Source: Algoriphagus resistens
GTDB taxonomy: Bacteria; Bacteroidota; Bacteroidia; Cytophagales; Cyclobacteriaceae
Direction of reading: 5' to 3'
Assembly (NCBI RefSeq): GCF_001442615.1
Contig: NZ_LMXN01000006.1
Coordinates: forward strand, 282,893-346,892
DNA: 64,000 nt
Position numbers and translations under genes: made by a program
Shown: one piece after another, positions 46,165 through 55,070 of the stretch
Layout of the letters: each line of letters opens with the position of its first letter
Numbering within the stretch: position 1 is the first letter of the stretch
The notes under the pieces: model-generated
Database searches by the model: none
The model's input: the letters and a program-made list of their open reading frames with translations, nothing else
Told to the model about the DNA's origin: nothing

Positions 46165-46866
46165 TTAGACTTTGCTTGCTGAAACAAGCCTGGCGATCAC
46201 GACTGCAGGATAAAGAATTCCTATCGTGGAAAGAAAAACAGACAGCATCTTAGCCATGACCTGAATGGGATACAGATCCCCAAAGCCAACCGTAGTAAGC
46301 GATACTAAACTAAAATAGATATACAGGGCAAAATCCTTATCGATTCCTTCCAATACCACCTCTCCCCCTATTCCTGACCCTGTGGTCAAATAGATGATTT
46401 CAAAGAGAAAGGCACCTAGAATCGCTACAAGCAGGTAAACATTAATTGCTCCGATCACCCGATAAATGTTCACTTCGTGATCCCTAAACAACAACCTGAT
46501 ATTCAGAAATATAAACACCAGCATATTAAAAACACCTACAATACGCTCTGCCAGATAAAACTCAAAATCGTAGGAAGAAAAACGTAGAAATCTTAGCCCC
46601 AACTGGGTCATAAAAAGCACCGTGGTCAGCACTACCAAAACTTTAAATCTCGAAGACCAAATTCCGGTAAAGAATAAAAATAAGAAGACAGTATTAACAA
46701 AAACTGCATGTACATGGCCATATTCAATCAAAATTGGCAGTACAAATACCGTAAACAGTAAGATCAGTAGTAGCACCCCAAAACTTGCATCAGTCAACCA
46801 ATAGGCTGTAAAGGAATTGAATGCGTGTTTTACCTGTCTCCCCTTTTTATCTACAAATTGATTCAT
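46165..46866 (-). CDS. Potassium-channel-like membrane protein
   Basis: A 233-residue ion channel with about six membrane segments and the K+ selectivity filter TTVGFGDLYP in 'YFSLVSLTTVGFGDLYPIQV', then the final helix 'LSVFLSTIGILYPAVVIARL'. There is no C-terminal RCK domain. ATG 46866 overlaps the stop of the upstream phzF gene (TGATG), so these genes form an operon with phzF and dinB. No physiological link between them is evident. Confidence 0.88.
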   Translation of the reverse strand: MNQFVDKKGRQVKHAFNSFTAYWLTDASFGVLLLILLFTVFVLPILIEYGHVHAVFVNTVFLFLFFTGIWSSRFKVLVVLTTVLFMTQLGLRFLRFSSYDFEFYLAERIVGVFNMLVFIFLNIRLLFRDHEVNIYRVIGAINVYLLVAILGAFLFEIIYLTTGSGIGGEVVLEGIDKDFALYIYFSLVSLTTVGFGDLYPIQVMAKMLSVFLSTIGILYPAVVIARLVSASKV

Positions 46867-47660
46867 CAAAATTCAATTTCACCGACCAACACGTTGACAG
46901 CTTTCCCCCTGATTATTACACGGTCTTCTCTTTTCTCTAAGTGCAGTTCTCCTCCCCGTTTACTTGCCTGAAAAGCTTTGAGCTTCTCCTTTCCGGATCG
47001 CTGAAACCAGTAATCCATCAAAGCACAATGTGCGAACCCAGTAACAGGATCCTCATCTATTCCTGTATTCGGCCCAAAGAAACGACTATAAATATCGAAT
47101 GAAGCCTTTCCTTCGGCAGTAATAATAATTCCTACTTCGCTATACTTTTTAACAACAGAAAAGTCCGGTTCACATGATTCAATCGCATGCGCATCCTGCA
47201 ACTCAAAAATCCAATTCCCTTTTAACCTGGCTGAATGATGAATTTTCGCACCAAAGAATTCGTCTTTGAAAAATGGATGTCTCCCGGAAACAGTAGGAAT
47301 CAACGGAAAATCCATTTCAATCCAATCCGCATCACTTTTCACCAGAAGTTCACCGCTTCTTGTTTGAAATCGGATGATATCTCCTGGTTTTACCCAGGCC
47401 GACTTTACCATCCAAAAGGCTGAAGCCAGTGTGGCATGTCCGCAAAGATCAATTTCAACAGTTGGCGTAAACCAGCGCAAGCTATATGATCCGGGTTCAG
47501 AAGTTTTCTTCACAAAAGCGGTTTCGCTAAGATTCATTTCCATCGCTATGGTTTGCATCTGGAAATCTGACAGCTCCTGATCCAATAAGCAAACAGCTGC
47601 AGGGTTTCCTGAAAATGCCTTACTGGTAAATGCATCTATGGTTGCTATAGCTAGTTTCAT
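46866..47660 (-). CDS. PhzF-family isomerase-like protein
   Basis: Diaminopimelate-epimerase fold protein of 264 residues from ATG 47660. The catalytic glutamate is Glu46 in MNLSETAFV, equivalent to PhzF Glu45. Other family blocks are 'DAFTSKAFSGNPAAVCLL', 'TPTVEIDLCGHATLASAF' and 'RFFGPNTGIDEDPVTGFAHC'. No phenazine genes are near; it is likely a general isomerase or an enzyme of unknown substrate. A TTG two codons upstream of the ATG lies across the stop of the dinB gene. Confidence 0.9.
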   Translation of the reverse strand: MKLAIATIDAFTSKAFSGNPAAVCLLDQELSDFQMQTIAMEMNLSETAFVKKTSEPGSYSLRWFTPTVEIDLCGHATLASAFWMVKSAWVKPGDIIRFQTRSGELLVKSDADWIEMDFPLIPTVSGRHPFFKDEFFGAKIHHSARLKGNWIFELQDAHAIESCEPDFSVVKKYSEVGIIITAEGKASFDIYSRFFGPNTGIDEDPVTGFAHCALMDYWFQRSGKEKLKAFQASKRGGELHLEKREDRVIIRGKAVNVLVGEIEF

Positions 47661-47662
47661 GG

Positions 47663-48178
47663 TCAATAGCGTTCTTTAAGTATATTCATGTGATGGGTGA
47701 AATGCCCCGGAATAATCCAGAATAAGGCTCTAGGAGTGATCGGATTTCCATTTGCGTGGCCTACAAAATCCATTGACTCTTCAGGCATGATTCGCATCAT
47801 TGTGAGCAAAGCTTTACGTTGAGCCTGAAAATCTTCCAGCAGGCGTTCTATCGGCACATTGCCAAATCTCGCATTGAGCACATAAGGATCCTGATCAAAG
47901 CCCGGCAGGGTAGCCTGTTCTCCGCGGGCAAAACATAGCGCTCTGAATGTCATGATTCTTTCAGTATCTGTTACATGCCCAAGTACTTCCTTTGGGGTCC
48001 ACTTTCCTTTGGCATAGGGTCTTTCTGCCCATTCAGCATCTTTTTGCTGAAATAGATTCACTAAAGATTCCACTTGATTTTGAATCTGCTCTTCATAGTT
48101 ATTTCCTGAAACAAGCGTAAGGTAGGTAGAGAAAAAGGCCGAATAATCACCTTCTCTGGGTTGGTCAAGGGTTTTCAT
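47663..48178 (-). CDS. DinB/YfiT-type four-helix metal protein
   Basis: A 171-residue DinB_2 family protein. The metal histidine triad is His in 'EVLGHVTDTERIMTFRAL' and two in 'PGHFTHHMNILKERY'. 'AERPYAKGKWTPKEV' and 'LPGFDQDPYVLNARFGN' are also typical. The family includes bacillithiol transferases and other thiol-transfer enzymes; the true reaction here is unknown. First gene of the dinB-phzF-channel operon. Confidence 0.9.
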   Translation of the reverse strand: MKTLDQPREGDYSAFFSTYLTLVSGNNYEEQIQNQVESLVNLFQQKDAEWAERPYAKGKWTPKEVLGHVTDTERIMTFRALCFARGEQATLPGFDQDPYVLNARFGNVPIERLLEDFQAQRKALLTMMRIMPEESMDFVGHANGNPITPRALFWIIPGHFTHHMNILKERY

Positions 48179-48246
48179 GTAAAATTACTTTGGTTAAAGT
48201 ATTAATGGAATAAATTTAAGTCATAAGAACAAACCACCTCAACATC

Positions 48247-49593
48247 ATGAATAAAAATTTACTCTTTCTCTTTCTAGCGCTATGCAGTCACCTTGCCGCT
48301 TCGCAAACAACAGTTATCAGAGACCCGGAAATTGCCGGGATGATAGCTGAAATATCGTCTGATTCGCTCGAACATCATGTAAGAACATTGGCCTCCTTCA
48401 ATTCCAGACATACGCTTAATACAAATGAAGAAAATGGAATGCCTGCTGCGCAGCGCTACGTGCTCTCCAAGTTCAACCATTTTGCCAAGCAAGCTGGGGG
48501 AAGAATGACTGCTGAAATAGATAAGTTCACTATTCCCGCTGATAATAGAAGGATAACAGCAGACTCACCGGGAGCAAATGTGATGGCCACGCTCAAAGGT
48601 ACTGATCCCGCTGACGACCGGATTTTTATCATTTCGGCCCATATGGATTCCCGCAATAAGGATGTAATGGATGCGGAAGGAAGCGCACCAGGCGCCAACG
48701 ACGACGGGAGCGGAACAGCCGCAGTCATCGAATTAGCCCGCATCATGGCCTCTCATGAGTTTTCGGCGACTATTCTGTTTGTAGCCTTTACCGGTGAAGA
48801 GCAAGGGCTGAAAGGTGCTACCTATTTGGCTGATAAAGCAAAAACAGAAGGCTGGAATATTGCAGCGGTTTTGAACAACGATATTGTGGGAAACAGCAGC
48901 TCTTCAGAAACCCTGATCAAAGATAATCTTAAGATGCGTGTCTTTTCTGAGACAATCCCAGCTGTTGAGACGGAGCAAGAAGCCAATATCCGTCGCTACA
49001 CCAATGCTGACAATGACAGTAAATCCAGGCAATTGGCCCGATATATAAAGGAACTCGGCGAGCGATATGTGGATCAGTTTGAAGTGAAATTGATTTATCG
49101 CTCAGATAGATTTCTGAGGGGCGGAGATCAGACTCCTTTTGCAAGAAACGGTATGAGGGCGGTCAGAATCTCTGAAATGAATGAAAACTTTATCCATCAG
49201 CACGAAAATGTACGGGTGGAAGACGGTATTCAATATGGTGATCTTCCCGAGTTCATGGACTTTGAATACCTGAGAAAGGTTTCCGCTGTGAATCTGGCTT
49301 CGCTTGCCTCTCTGGCCAATTCTGCAGATCAACCCCAGGAGGTCAGAATAGATGTACGTGGCTTAAGCAATAAATCCATTTTACTATGGAGCGCTCCGAA
49401 GACGGGAAAAGTAAAAGGCTATTATGTCTTAATGAGAGAAACTTCCTCAGCAATGTGGGAACGTAAGTTTTGGACTACCGAAACCACACTTACGTTGCCT
49501 TATTCCAAAGACAATTACTTCTTTGCCGTCCAATCTGTCTCTGAATCAGGGGCTGAAAGCCTTCCTGTCTTCCCTGCCCCACTTTCCAGATAG
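48247..49593 (+). CDS. Exported M28 metallopeptidase with C-terminal beta domain
   Basis: Zinc aminopeptidase-type enzyme of 448 residues with a signal peptide (NKNLLFLFLALCSHLAASQ). Two-zinc ligands appear in order: His in 'FIISAHMDSRNKDVMDAEGS', Asp in 'APGANDDGSGTAAVIELARI', Glu-Glu in 'LFVAFTGEEQGLKGATYL', Asp in 'LNNDIVGNSSS' and His near 'NENFIHQHENVR'. Residues after about 365 ('RIDVRGLSNKSILLWSAP'; 'FFAVQSVSESGAES') read as a fibronectin-type III fold. It runs divergently from the dinB operon. Confidence 0.92.
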   Translation: MNKNLLFLFLALCSHLAASQTTVIRDPEIAGMIAEISSDSLEHHVRTLASFNSRHTLNTNEENGMPAAQRYVLSKFNHFAKQAGGRMTAEIDKFTIPADNRRITADSPGANVMATLKGTDPADDRIFIISAHMDSRNKDVMDAEGSAPGANDDGSGTAAVIELARIMASHEFSATILFVAFTGEEQGLKGATYLADKAKTEGWNIAAVLNNDIVGNSSSSETLIKDNLKMRVFSETIPAVETEQEANIRRYTNADNDSKSRQLARYIKELGERYVDQFEVKLIYRSDRFLRGGDQTPFARNGMRAVRISEMNENFIHQHENVRVEDGIQYGDLPEFMDFEYLRKVSAVNLASLASLANSADQPQEVRIDVRGLSNKSILLWSAPKTGKVKGYYVLMRETSSAMWERKFWTTETTLTLPYSKDNYFFAVQSVSESGAESLPVFPAPLSR

Positions 49594-49692
49594 CCACAGT
49601 TCTTAATTAAATCAATTCCAAATTCTCCGAAAAGCAGTGCGTGTTGGAACTCCAATGATTATATTTAGTTACTTATTTCAAATACTATACTT

Positions 49693-50235
49693 ATGAAAGC
49701 TAAAGAAATCGTAACGCTACAGCGTTCTTTACTTATCGATACAGAGAAGCTGCTCAACAAACAGGTAGAGATGGAAGGTACATCTTCCGCTTATTATCTG
49801 TCCATGGCTTCCTGGTGTCATATGATGGGCTATGAGAATTCTGCCAAATACCTTTATACCCATGCAGACGAAGAGCGTATGCATATGATGAAGATATTCC
49901 AGTATATCAATGAGGCAGGCGGGCATGCCATTCAGCCAGAAATCACCGGTATCAGACACAATTTCAATTCTTTAAGAGAGATTTTTGAATTGATACTTGA
50001 GCATGAAATCAATGTTACCAGATCCATTAATAACATTGTGGATCATGCCTTTTCCAAAAAAGACTTTGCGACGTTCAGCTTTATGCAATGGTATGTTACC
50101 GAGCAAAGAGAAGAGGAAACTATGTCCAGAAGAGCGCTCGAACTTTTCGATATTATCGGCGAAGAAGGGGTTGGCCTTTGGACAATCGATCAGGAACTTG
50201 GCAAGCTGCACGCCGCAGCCCATCCGACAGCTTAA
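49693..50235 (+). CDS. ftnA: Ferritin
   Basis: Iron-storage ferritin, non-heme type, 180 residues. All six ferroxidase residues of E. coli FtnA (E17, E50, H53, E94, Q127, E130) are present at a constant offset of 11: Glu28, Glu61, His64, Glu105, Gln138 and Glu141. 'YLYTHADEERMHMMKIFQYI' is a characteristic helix. It therefore should oxidise Fe(II) and store it in a 24-subunit shell. Single gene with a strong terminator. Confidence 0.95.
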   Translation: MKAKEIVTLQRSLLIDTEKLLNKQVEMEGTSSAYYLSMASWCHMMGYENSAKYLYTHADEERMHMMKIFQYINEAGGHAIQPEITGIRHNFNSLREIFELILEHEINVTRSINNIVDHAFSKKDFATFSFMQWYVTEQREEETMSRRALELFDIIGEEGVGLWTIDQELGKLHAAAHPTA

Positions 50236-50240
50236 TGCTA

Positions 50241-50266
50241 AAGCGGCCTTCGGGCCGCTTTTTTTA
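50241..50266 (+). terminator. Intrinsic terminator of the ferritin gene with UUCG tetraloop
   Basis: AAGCGGCC (50241-50248) pairs perfectly with GGCCGCTT (50253-50260) across a TTCG tetraloop, followed by a T-run. It begins 6 nt after the ferritin stop. Confidence 0.92.
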
Positions 50267-50580
50267 TGTCAAAGTCCATTTTTGACCACAAGGGTAGGGA
50301 TACAAAGGGTACAGTTTACTAGCCTATTCCTTCACCAGATTTCTCCGCAGCATTAGAATCCGGAGTGCATTTTTCCTTTCACCTCAATTTGTGAAATTCT
50401 AATTCGTGAAGATTTTTCCTGAATCACTGAATTTTCTAAAAATCACCTTCAGTTAAAAATATAGGTGTTTTTTATACCCTTGAACAGCAATTTTTATTAA
50501 GTGATTGGTTTTTTCTTACTCATCTTTAGTATATATTAATGTAGATTTATTTCCCCACTCCCTTAATCATCTTTATTGCC
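50266..50580. other. Intergenic region before an HTH regulator gene
   Basis: Around 315 bp of AT-rich sequence without coding frames. It presumably carries the regulator's promoter, but no clear TAnnTTTG box was found. Confidence 0.35.
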
Positions 50581-51591
50581 ATGAGTTTCAATAAGAGCCA
50601 AGCGGCATTTTTCCAGACGCTCAAATTATCATTGCCCAGCTATACTTCATTGGTTGATGAGATCGCTGAAATTTTAGAAATAAGTATTGATAGTGCCTAT
50701 AGAAGAATTCGTGGAGAAAAACTACTGGATTTCGGTGAATTAGAAATTCTTTGCAATCGGTTCAATACCTCAGTAGACACTTTCTTTAATCTAAGTTCAA
50801 ACAGGGTCTTCTTTCAGGGAAATCAAAATAACTACCAAGAAAATGGTTTCATGAAATGGATGGAAGATGTATACGCACAACTAAATCTAGTCAATAGCTT
50901 TTCTAAAAAACATATCTATTGGCTGGTGAAGGATATGCCTCCATTCCATCATTATTATCATAAGGAATTGGCTGCCTTTAAGTTCTTTTTCTGGAGAAAA
51001 TCCATCTTGTTTAACGAAAGTCTGAAAGACACCAAATATTCCATCAAGGACAACTCCTACGATCAATTTGCTGAAATAACCGAGAAAATCCTCAAGGCTT
51101 ACCATAAGATTCCAACTACAGAAATATGGAATATTGAAGGCATCAACATTACCTTACGGCAGATTGAGCTGTATCATGAAATGGGTATTATGACTTCGAC
51201 AGAAGACACCATTTTTCTATATAACTGTATGCTGGAAGTGATAGATAATCTGGAAAAAATGGCGGAAAAAGGCAAAAAAATCCTGCCCTCGCATCCAGAA
51301 ATTGAAGGAGCGGAATATACCTTTTTTGTAAATGAGTTTATCATCGGGGATAATACGTTTTTTGCCACAATGGATGAACGAAAAGTCACCTACCTCAACC
51401 ACAGCGTTATTTATTTCCATGGCACTTCTGACCCCTCCTTCAATGAGGCCATGTTTAGAAACTTAGAAAACCTGATAAAGAAATCTACTCAAATCAGCCT
51501 CGTGGGTGAAAAAGAGCGTAAGCAATTCTTTAATAAATTGCGTAAAAAAGTAGTGGAACGACTAACTGCAACCGCAGAAAAAGAAGAGTAG
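50581..51591 (+). CDS. Helix-turn-helix regulator-like protein
   Basis: A 336-residue protein, probably a Bacteroidota-type transcription regulator. Residues about 20-65 form an XRE/BetR-like HTH ('LVDEIAEILEISIDSAYRRI', 'FGELEILCNRFNTSVDTFF'). The long C-terminal region (aromatic-rich, 'KHIYWLVKDMPPFHHYYHKE'; 'NEFIIGDNTFFATMDERKVT') is helical and without known domain. The gene precedes an FGE-like lipoprotein gene by 64 nt, in the same direction. No ligand is evident. Confidence 0.75.
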   Translation: MSFNKSQAAFFQTLKLSLPSYTSLVDEIAEILEISIDSAYRRIRGEKLLDFGELEILCNRFNTSVDTFFNLSSNRVFFQGNQNNYQENGFMKWMEDVYAQLNLVNSFSKKHIYWLVKDMPPFHHYYHKELAAFKFFFWRKSILFNESLKDTKYSIKDNSYDQFAEITEKILKAYHKIPTTEIWNIEGINITLRQIELYHEMGIMTSTEDTIFLYNCMLEVIDNLEKMAEKGKKILPSHPEIEGAEYTFFVNEFIIGDNTFFATMDERKVTYLNHSVIYFHGTSDPSFNEAMFRNLENLIKKSTQISLVGEKERKQFFNKLRKKVVERLTATAEKEE

Positions 51592-51655
51592 GTAGATCAT
51601 TTCAGTAGTTTCCCTTCACAAAAAGGAAAGAATCCACTACTTTGAATGCTCAAGT

Positions 51656-52762
51656 ATGACAATTATGAACATTAAAATTCAATATAGCATAGCTACCGCA
51701 GTCTTGGTCGGATTTTCATTGTTCTCCTGTCAGGAGAAAGCTTCCGACAAGATGATCGACGAGGATAAAATGGTTATAGCCAATATGCCTGAGCCTGCCA
51801 AAAAAGTAGAAGGAATGGTCTGGATTCCAGGAGGGGAATTTGTCATGGGAACCAATGAAGTAGAAGCCTATTCTGCCGAAAAACCAGCTGTAAATCTTGC
51901 AGTAAAAGGTTTTTGGATGGACACTCATGAAGTCACCAATGCAGAGTACCAGAAATTTGTAGAGGAAACAGGCTATGTAACTTTGGCAGAGAAAAAACCT
52001 GAATGGGAGGACCTTAAGAAACAACTTCCTCCCGATACACCAAAGCCAGATGAGGCACTTTTAGTTGCAGGATCAATGGTTTTCAGCCCTCCTCCCTATC
52101 CTGTTCCCACCCAGGATATATCACTCTGGTGGGTTTGGGTAGAAGGCGCAAACTGGAAAAACCCAGAAGGACCAGATTCAGATTTGAAAGGAAAGGAAAA
52201 CCATCCGGTGGTCCATATCGCGTATGAAGATGCTAAGGCCTACGCGGATTGGGCCGGAAAACGTCTACCAACCGAAAACGAGTGGGAGTTTGCTGCTCGC
52301 GGAGGGGCTCAGGGCAAGCGCTTTGCATGGGGAGACGAGTTGACCCCGAATGGCCAGTATTTGGCGAATACGTTCCAGGGAAATTTCCCTAACGACAACC
52401 AAAAACTGGATGGGTTTGAGGGTTCTTCGCCAGTCAAATCTTTTGCTCCCAATACCTTTGGACTTTATGATATGATTGGAAATGTATGGGAATTGACCGA
52501 CGATTGGTATGATGCACTCAAATATGCGCGACTGGCGGGACAAGCCCCTAAACTGGATGCCGATATGAAGCAATGCTACAACCCGGACAATCCGTATGCG
52601 ATGGAGCGGGTGATCAAAGGAGGATCTTTCCTATGTGCGGATAATTACTGCGTGAATTATAGGCCATCTGCACGCCAGGGCCAGGCTTTTGACAGTGGTA
52701 CTTCCAATGTGGGTTTCAGATTGGTAAAAGACGCTGAAGAAAAGACCGTCAGCATGAACTAG
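51656..52762 (+). CDS. Lipoprotein of the formylglycine-generating enzyme (SUMF1/FGE) family
   Basis: A 368-residue FGE-sulfatase domain protein exported as a lipoprotein (lipobox SLFSC, Cys25; ATG 51656 or 51665). The domain starts 'VEGMVWIPGGEFVMGTNEVE'. It contains 'WMDTHEVTNAEYQKFVEETG', 'DWAGKRLPTENEWEFAARGG' and 'DMIGNVWELTDDWYDAL'. Most notably it keeps both active-site cysteines (Cys327 and Cys332) in GGSFLCADNYCVNYRPSARQ, as in true formylglycine-generating enzymes. Many relatives lack them. No sulfatase gene is in the window. Confidence 0.88.
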   Translation: MTIMNIKIQYSIATAVLVGFSLFSCQEKASDKMIDEDKMVIANMPEPAKKVEGMVWIPGGEFVMGTNEVEAYSAEKPAVNLAVKGFWMDTHEVTNAEYQKFVEETGYVTLAEKKPEWEDLKKQLPPDTPKPDEALLVAGSMVFSPPPYPVPTQDISLWWVWVEGANWKNPEGPDSDLKGKENHPVVHIAYEDAKAYADWAGKRLPTENEWEFAARGGAQGKRFAWGDELTPNGQYLANTFQGNFPNDNQKLDGFEGSSPVKSFAPNTFGLYDMIGNVWELTDDWYDALKYARLAGQAPKLDADMKQCYNPDNPYAMERVIKGGSFLCADNYCVNYRPSARQGQAFDSGTSNVGFRLVKDAEEKTVSMN

Positions 52763-52983
52763 AAAGTAACCTATTGGAAAATTCCAGTTAAGCTTTTAAT
52801 TGCATTTCTTCCCATAATACAGCGTTGTTCAGAAAATCTTTGTGATTCCCGTTTTTAGAAAGATTTGACAAGTGCCCAAAAGTTAAATCGACCAATTGAG
52901 AACATGGAAGCAACTCCAATGAGCCAATAAACCGAATACCTATGAACTTTACGTTTTCCTTTGTGAGCTCTGGGTTAAAAAGA

Positions 52984-53580
52984 TCAAGATAAATCGTATC
53001 CCTTGGTAATCCGCTGAATATATTTGCCCAGAATATCAAATTCCAGGTTGACAAGATCCCCAGCTGCAAGCTGATGAAAATTGGTATGTTCAAATGTGTA
53101 CGGGATAATAGCCACGGAGAAGGCCCCTGGTCTCGAGTTGAAGCAAGTCAGGCTAGTGCCATTGATAGTGATTGAGCCCTTTTCTACCGTTACATTTCCA
53201 GGTTTCTGATCAAACTCCACATCAAAAACCCAAGAGCCATTCTGATCGGCAATACTTTTTACTTTTCCCACCTGATCCACATGTCCCTGTACAATATGCC
53301 CATCAAAGCGACCGTCCGCAGGCATACAGCGCTCCAAATTGACCCTCTTGCCCACTTTCCATTGGGATAGGTTAGTTTTCTGAATGGTTTCATCTATGGC
53401 CGTAACCCGGTAAGACTCCGGTGTAGTCTGCACCACGGTCAGGCAAACGCCATCATGAGCTAAAGACTGATCGATTTTCAATTCTGACGAAAGCGAAGAA
53501 TCTATATCAAAATGGACATTGCTGGCTTCATATGTTATATTTCGGATGGTGCCAAATGCTTCTATAATTCCTGTGAACAT
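52984..53580 (-). CDS. ribE: Riboflavin synthase, alpha subunit
   Basis: Joins two lumazines to riboflavin. From ATG 53580 (MFTGIIEAFG) the 198 residues consist of the two internal repeats of the lumazine-binding domain: 'SLAHDGVCLTVVQTTPESYR' and 'KGSITINGTSLTCFNSRPGA', with 'GHIVQGHVDQVGKV' between. The GVCLTV and GTSLT motifs are the substrate loops. It is a single gene, with no rib operon neighbours. A longer frame of seven codons upstream is not supported. Confidence 0.93.
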   Translation of the reverse strand: MFTGIIEAFGTIRNITYEASNVHFDIDSSLSSELKIDQSLAHDGVCLTVVQTTPESYRVTAIDETIQKTNLSQWKVGKRVNLERCMPADGRFDGHIVQGHVDQVGKVKSIADQNGSWVFDVEFDQKPGNVTVEKGSITINGTSLTCFNSRPGAFSVAIIPYTFEHTNFHQLAAGDLVNLEFDILGKYIQRITKGYDLS

Positions 53581-53691
53581 GGAGGTGAATTTAACTTTCA
53601 AAGATTCAATGACTAAGCAATAAATGCCGGATTCAAGTTCAAATTAAGCCAAATATTCTTTTATCTTCGACCGCAGAACCATAAAAAAACC

Positions 53692-54354
53692 ATGCCTCTA
53701 CTCAAACTCGAAGACACATATTTACACAAAGGAAAACGGAGAGCCCTAGTGTCTTTGCTGCGGGAAAAAGGAATAAAAAGTGAGCGGGTCCTTCAGGCTA
53801 TCAATACCTTACCTCGACATTTTTTCTTTGATTCGGCACTGATTTCCCATGCTTATGAAGATAAAGCCTTCCCCATTGGTGAGGGCCAGACTATTTCCCA
53901 GCCTTATACTGTTGCCTTCCAGACCGAACTTTTGGAGATTAAGGAAGGAGATAGAATATTAGAAATTGGCACGGGTTCCGGATACCAGGGAAGCATTTTA
54001 CACCTACTTGGAGCAGAGGTATTTACGATAGAATATCAGAAAAAATTATTTGAAGGAACCAAGAAGTTCTTAACAAGATTAGGAATAGAAATGCATCTTT
54101 TCTATGGTGATGGAACCGGTGGACTTCCTGCTTATGCTCCATATGACAAAATAATTGTCACAGCCGGGGCTCCCATAGTACCTGAAGCTTTAATCCAGCA
54201 ATTAAAAATCGGAGGTATACTTGTAATCCCGGTAGGCGATAAACGCAGGCAGACCATGCTGAAAATCACAAAAAAATCTAATACAAAGGTAGATCGGGAA
54301 GAATATGAAGGCTTTGCTTTTGTACCCCTTTTGGGAAAAGACGGCTGGAGGTAG
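53692..54354 (+). CDS. pcm: Protein-L-isoaspartate O-methyltransferase
   Basis: Repairs isoaspartate in aged proteins by SAM-dependent methylation. Motifs: 'FFFDSALISHAYEDKAFPIG', 'GEGQTISQPYTVAFQTELLE' (isoAsp site), SAM motif 'ILEIGTGSGYQGSILHLLGA' and 'DKIIVTAGAPIVPEALIQQL'. The length of 220 residues is normal. Single gene, with a 13-bp inverted repeat downstream. Confidence 0.93.
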   Translation: MPLLKLEDTYLHKGKRRALVSLLREKGIKSERVLQAINTLPRHFFFDSALISHAYEDKAFPIGEGQTISQPYTVAFQTELLEIKEGDRILEIGTGSGYQGSILHLLGAEVFTIEYQKKLFEGTKKFLTRLGIEMHLFYGDGTGGLPAYAPYDKIIVTAGAPIVPEALIQQLKIGGILVIPVGDKRRQTMLKITKKSNTKVDREEYEGFAFVPLLGKDGWR

Positions 54355-54402
54355 CGTGGTATAAGCTTTGTGCTTATAAATGTATAATATATAGAAATTC
54401 AG

Positions 54403-54431
54403 AATTTATCAGAATAATATTCTGATAAATT
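54403..54431. promoter_or_regulatory. 13-bp perfect inverted repeat upstream of the thioesterase gene
   Basis: AATTTATCAGAAT (54403-54415) and ATTCTGATAAATT (54419-54431) are a perfect palindrome with a three-base spacer. It lies between the pcm stop and the candidate -7 box of the next gene. The AT-rich stem lacks a following T-run, so an operator is at least as likely as a pcm terminator. Confidence 0.5.
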
Positions 54432-54463
54432 ATCCCATAAATTTTTCAGAGAAATTTTATTTG

Positions 54464-54471
54464 TATTTTTG
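54464..54471 (+). promoter_or_regulatory. Candidate -7 box before the thioesterase gene
   Basis: TATTTTTG matches TAnnTTTG and is 15 nt before ATG 54487. The 54403-54431 palindrome lies about 33 nt upstream, close to where a -33 element would be, so the two could act together. Confidence 0.35.
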
Positions 54472-54486
54472 TTAAAATTTAGATTT

Positions 54487-55005
54487 ATGAGCGCCAAGAA
54501 ATTTGCAAAAGAGTCCGCAGTAATCATGACTGAAATGGTTCTTCCCAATGATACCAATACGTTAAACAACCTTATGGGCGGAAAGCTGATGCACTGGATG
54601 GACGTGGTGGCTGCCATAGCTGCCCAGAAGCACTCCAACAGCATCGTGGTGACTGCCTCTGCGGATAACATTTCCTTCCAGGAGCCCATCGCCCTTGGTA
54701 ATGTGGTCACACTGAAGGCTCAGGTTACCCGGGCATTTAATTCTTCCATGGAGGTATTCATAGAAGTGACTGCCGAAGATATTCCTGCAAATAAAAAGAT
54801 CATGACGCATAGGGCATTTTTCACCTTTGTGGCCGTAAATGAGAACAATAAACCTTCCAGAATCCCTGAATTGGTCCCAGAAACCCCTGAGGAAATAGAA
54901 AACTACCAAGGTGCCCTGAGAAGAAGACAACTGAGACTGGTCTTGGCAAAAAGAATGAAACCGGAAGAGGCAGTAGAACTTAAATCCATTTTCAATTTGG
55001 ATTGA
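54487..55005 (+). CDS. Acyl-CoA thioesterase (hotdog, YkhA/BFIT type)
   Basis: Hotdog-fold thioesterase of 172 residues from ATG 54487. Active-site helix region 'LPNDTNTLNNLMGGKLMHWM' with 'DVVAAIAAQKHSNSIVVTAS' carries the expected Asn/Asp residues. 'GNVVTLKAQVTRAFNSSMEV' completes the sheet. It likely hydrolyses medium- or long-chain acyl-CoA. An in-frame codon 18 nt upstream gives a longer start without support. First gene of a run of four in the same direction. Confidence 0.92.
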   Translation: MSAKKFAKESAVIMTEMVLPNDTNTLNNLMGGKLMHWMDVVAAIAAQKHSNSIVVTASADNISFQEPIALGNVVTLKAQVTRAFNSSMEVFIEVTAEDIPANKKIMTHRAFFTFVAVNENNKPSRIPELVPETPEEIENYQGALRRRQLRLVLAKRMKPEEAVELKSIFNLD

Positions 55006-55070
55006 TTTGATTAAAACACATTAAAATACGGGGGGCGATCGAGATATTACCCCTCTTTTTTTGTGTTAAG

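Noticed and set aside
46077..46187. N-terminal extension of the S10 peptidase
   Set aside because: The upstream 37 codons precede a complete signal peptide that starts at ATG 46076.
52788..53093. 101-codon minus-strand frame overlapping the 3' end of the riboflavin synthase gene
   Set aside because: A large part lies within ribE in another frame. The remaining piece beyond the ribE stop looks mildly protein-like, but there is no start or family match, so it is not called a gene.
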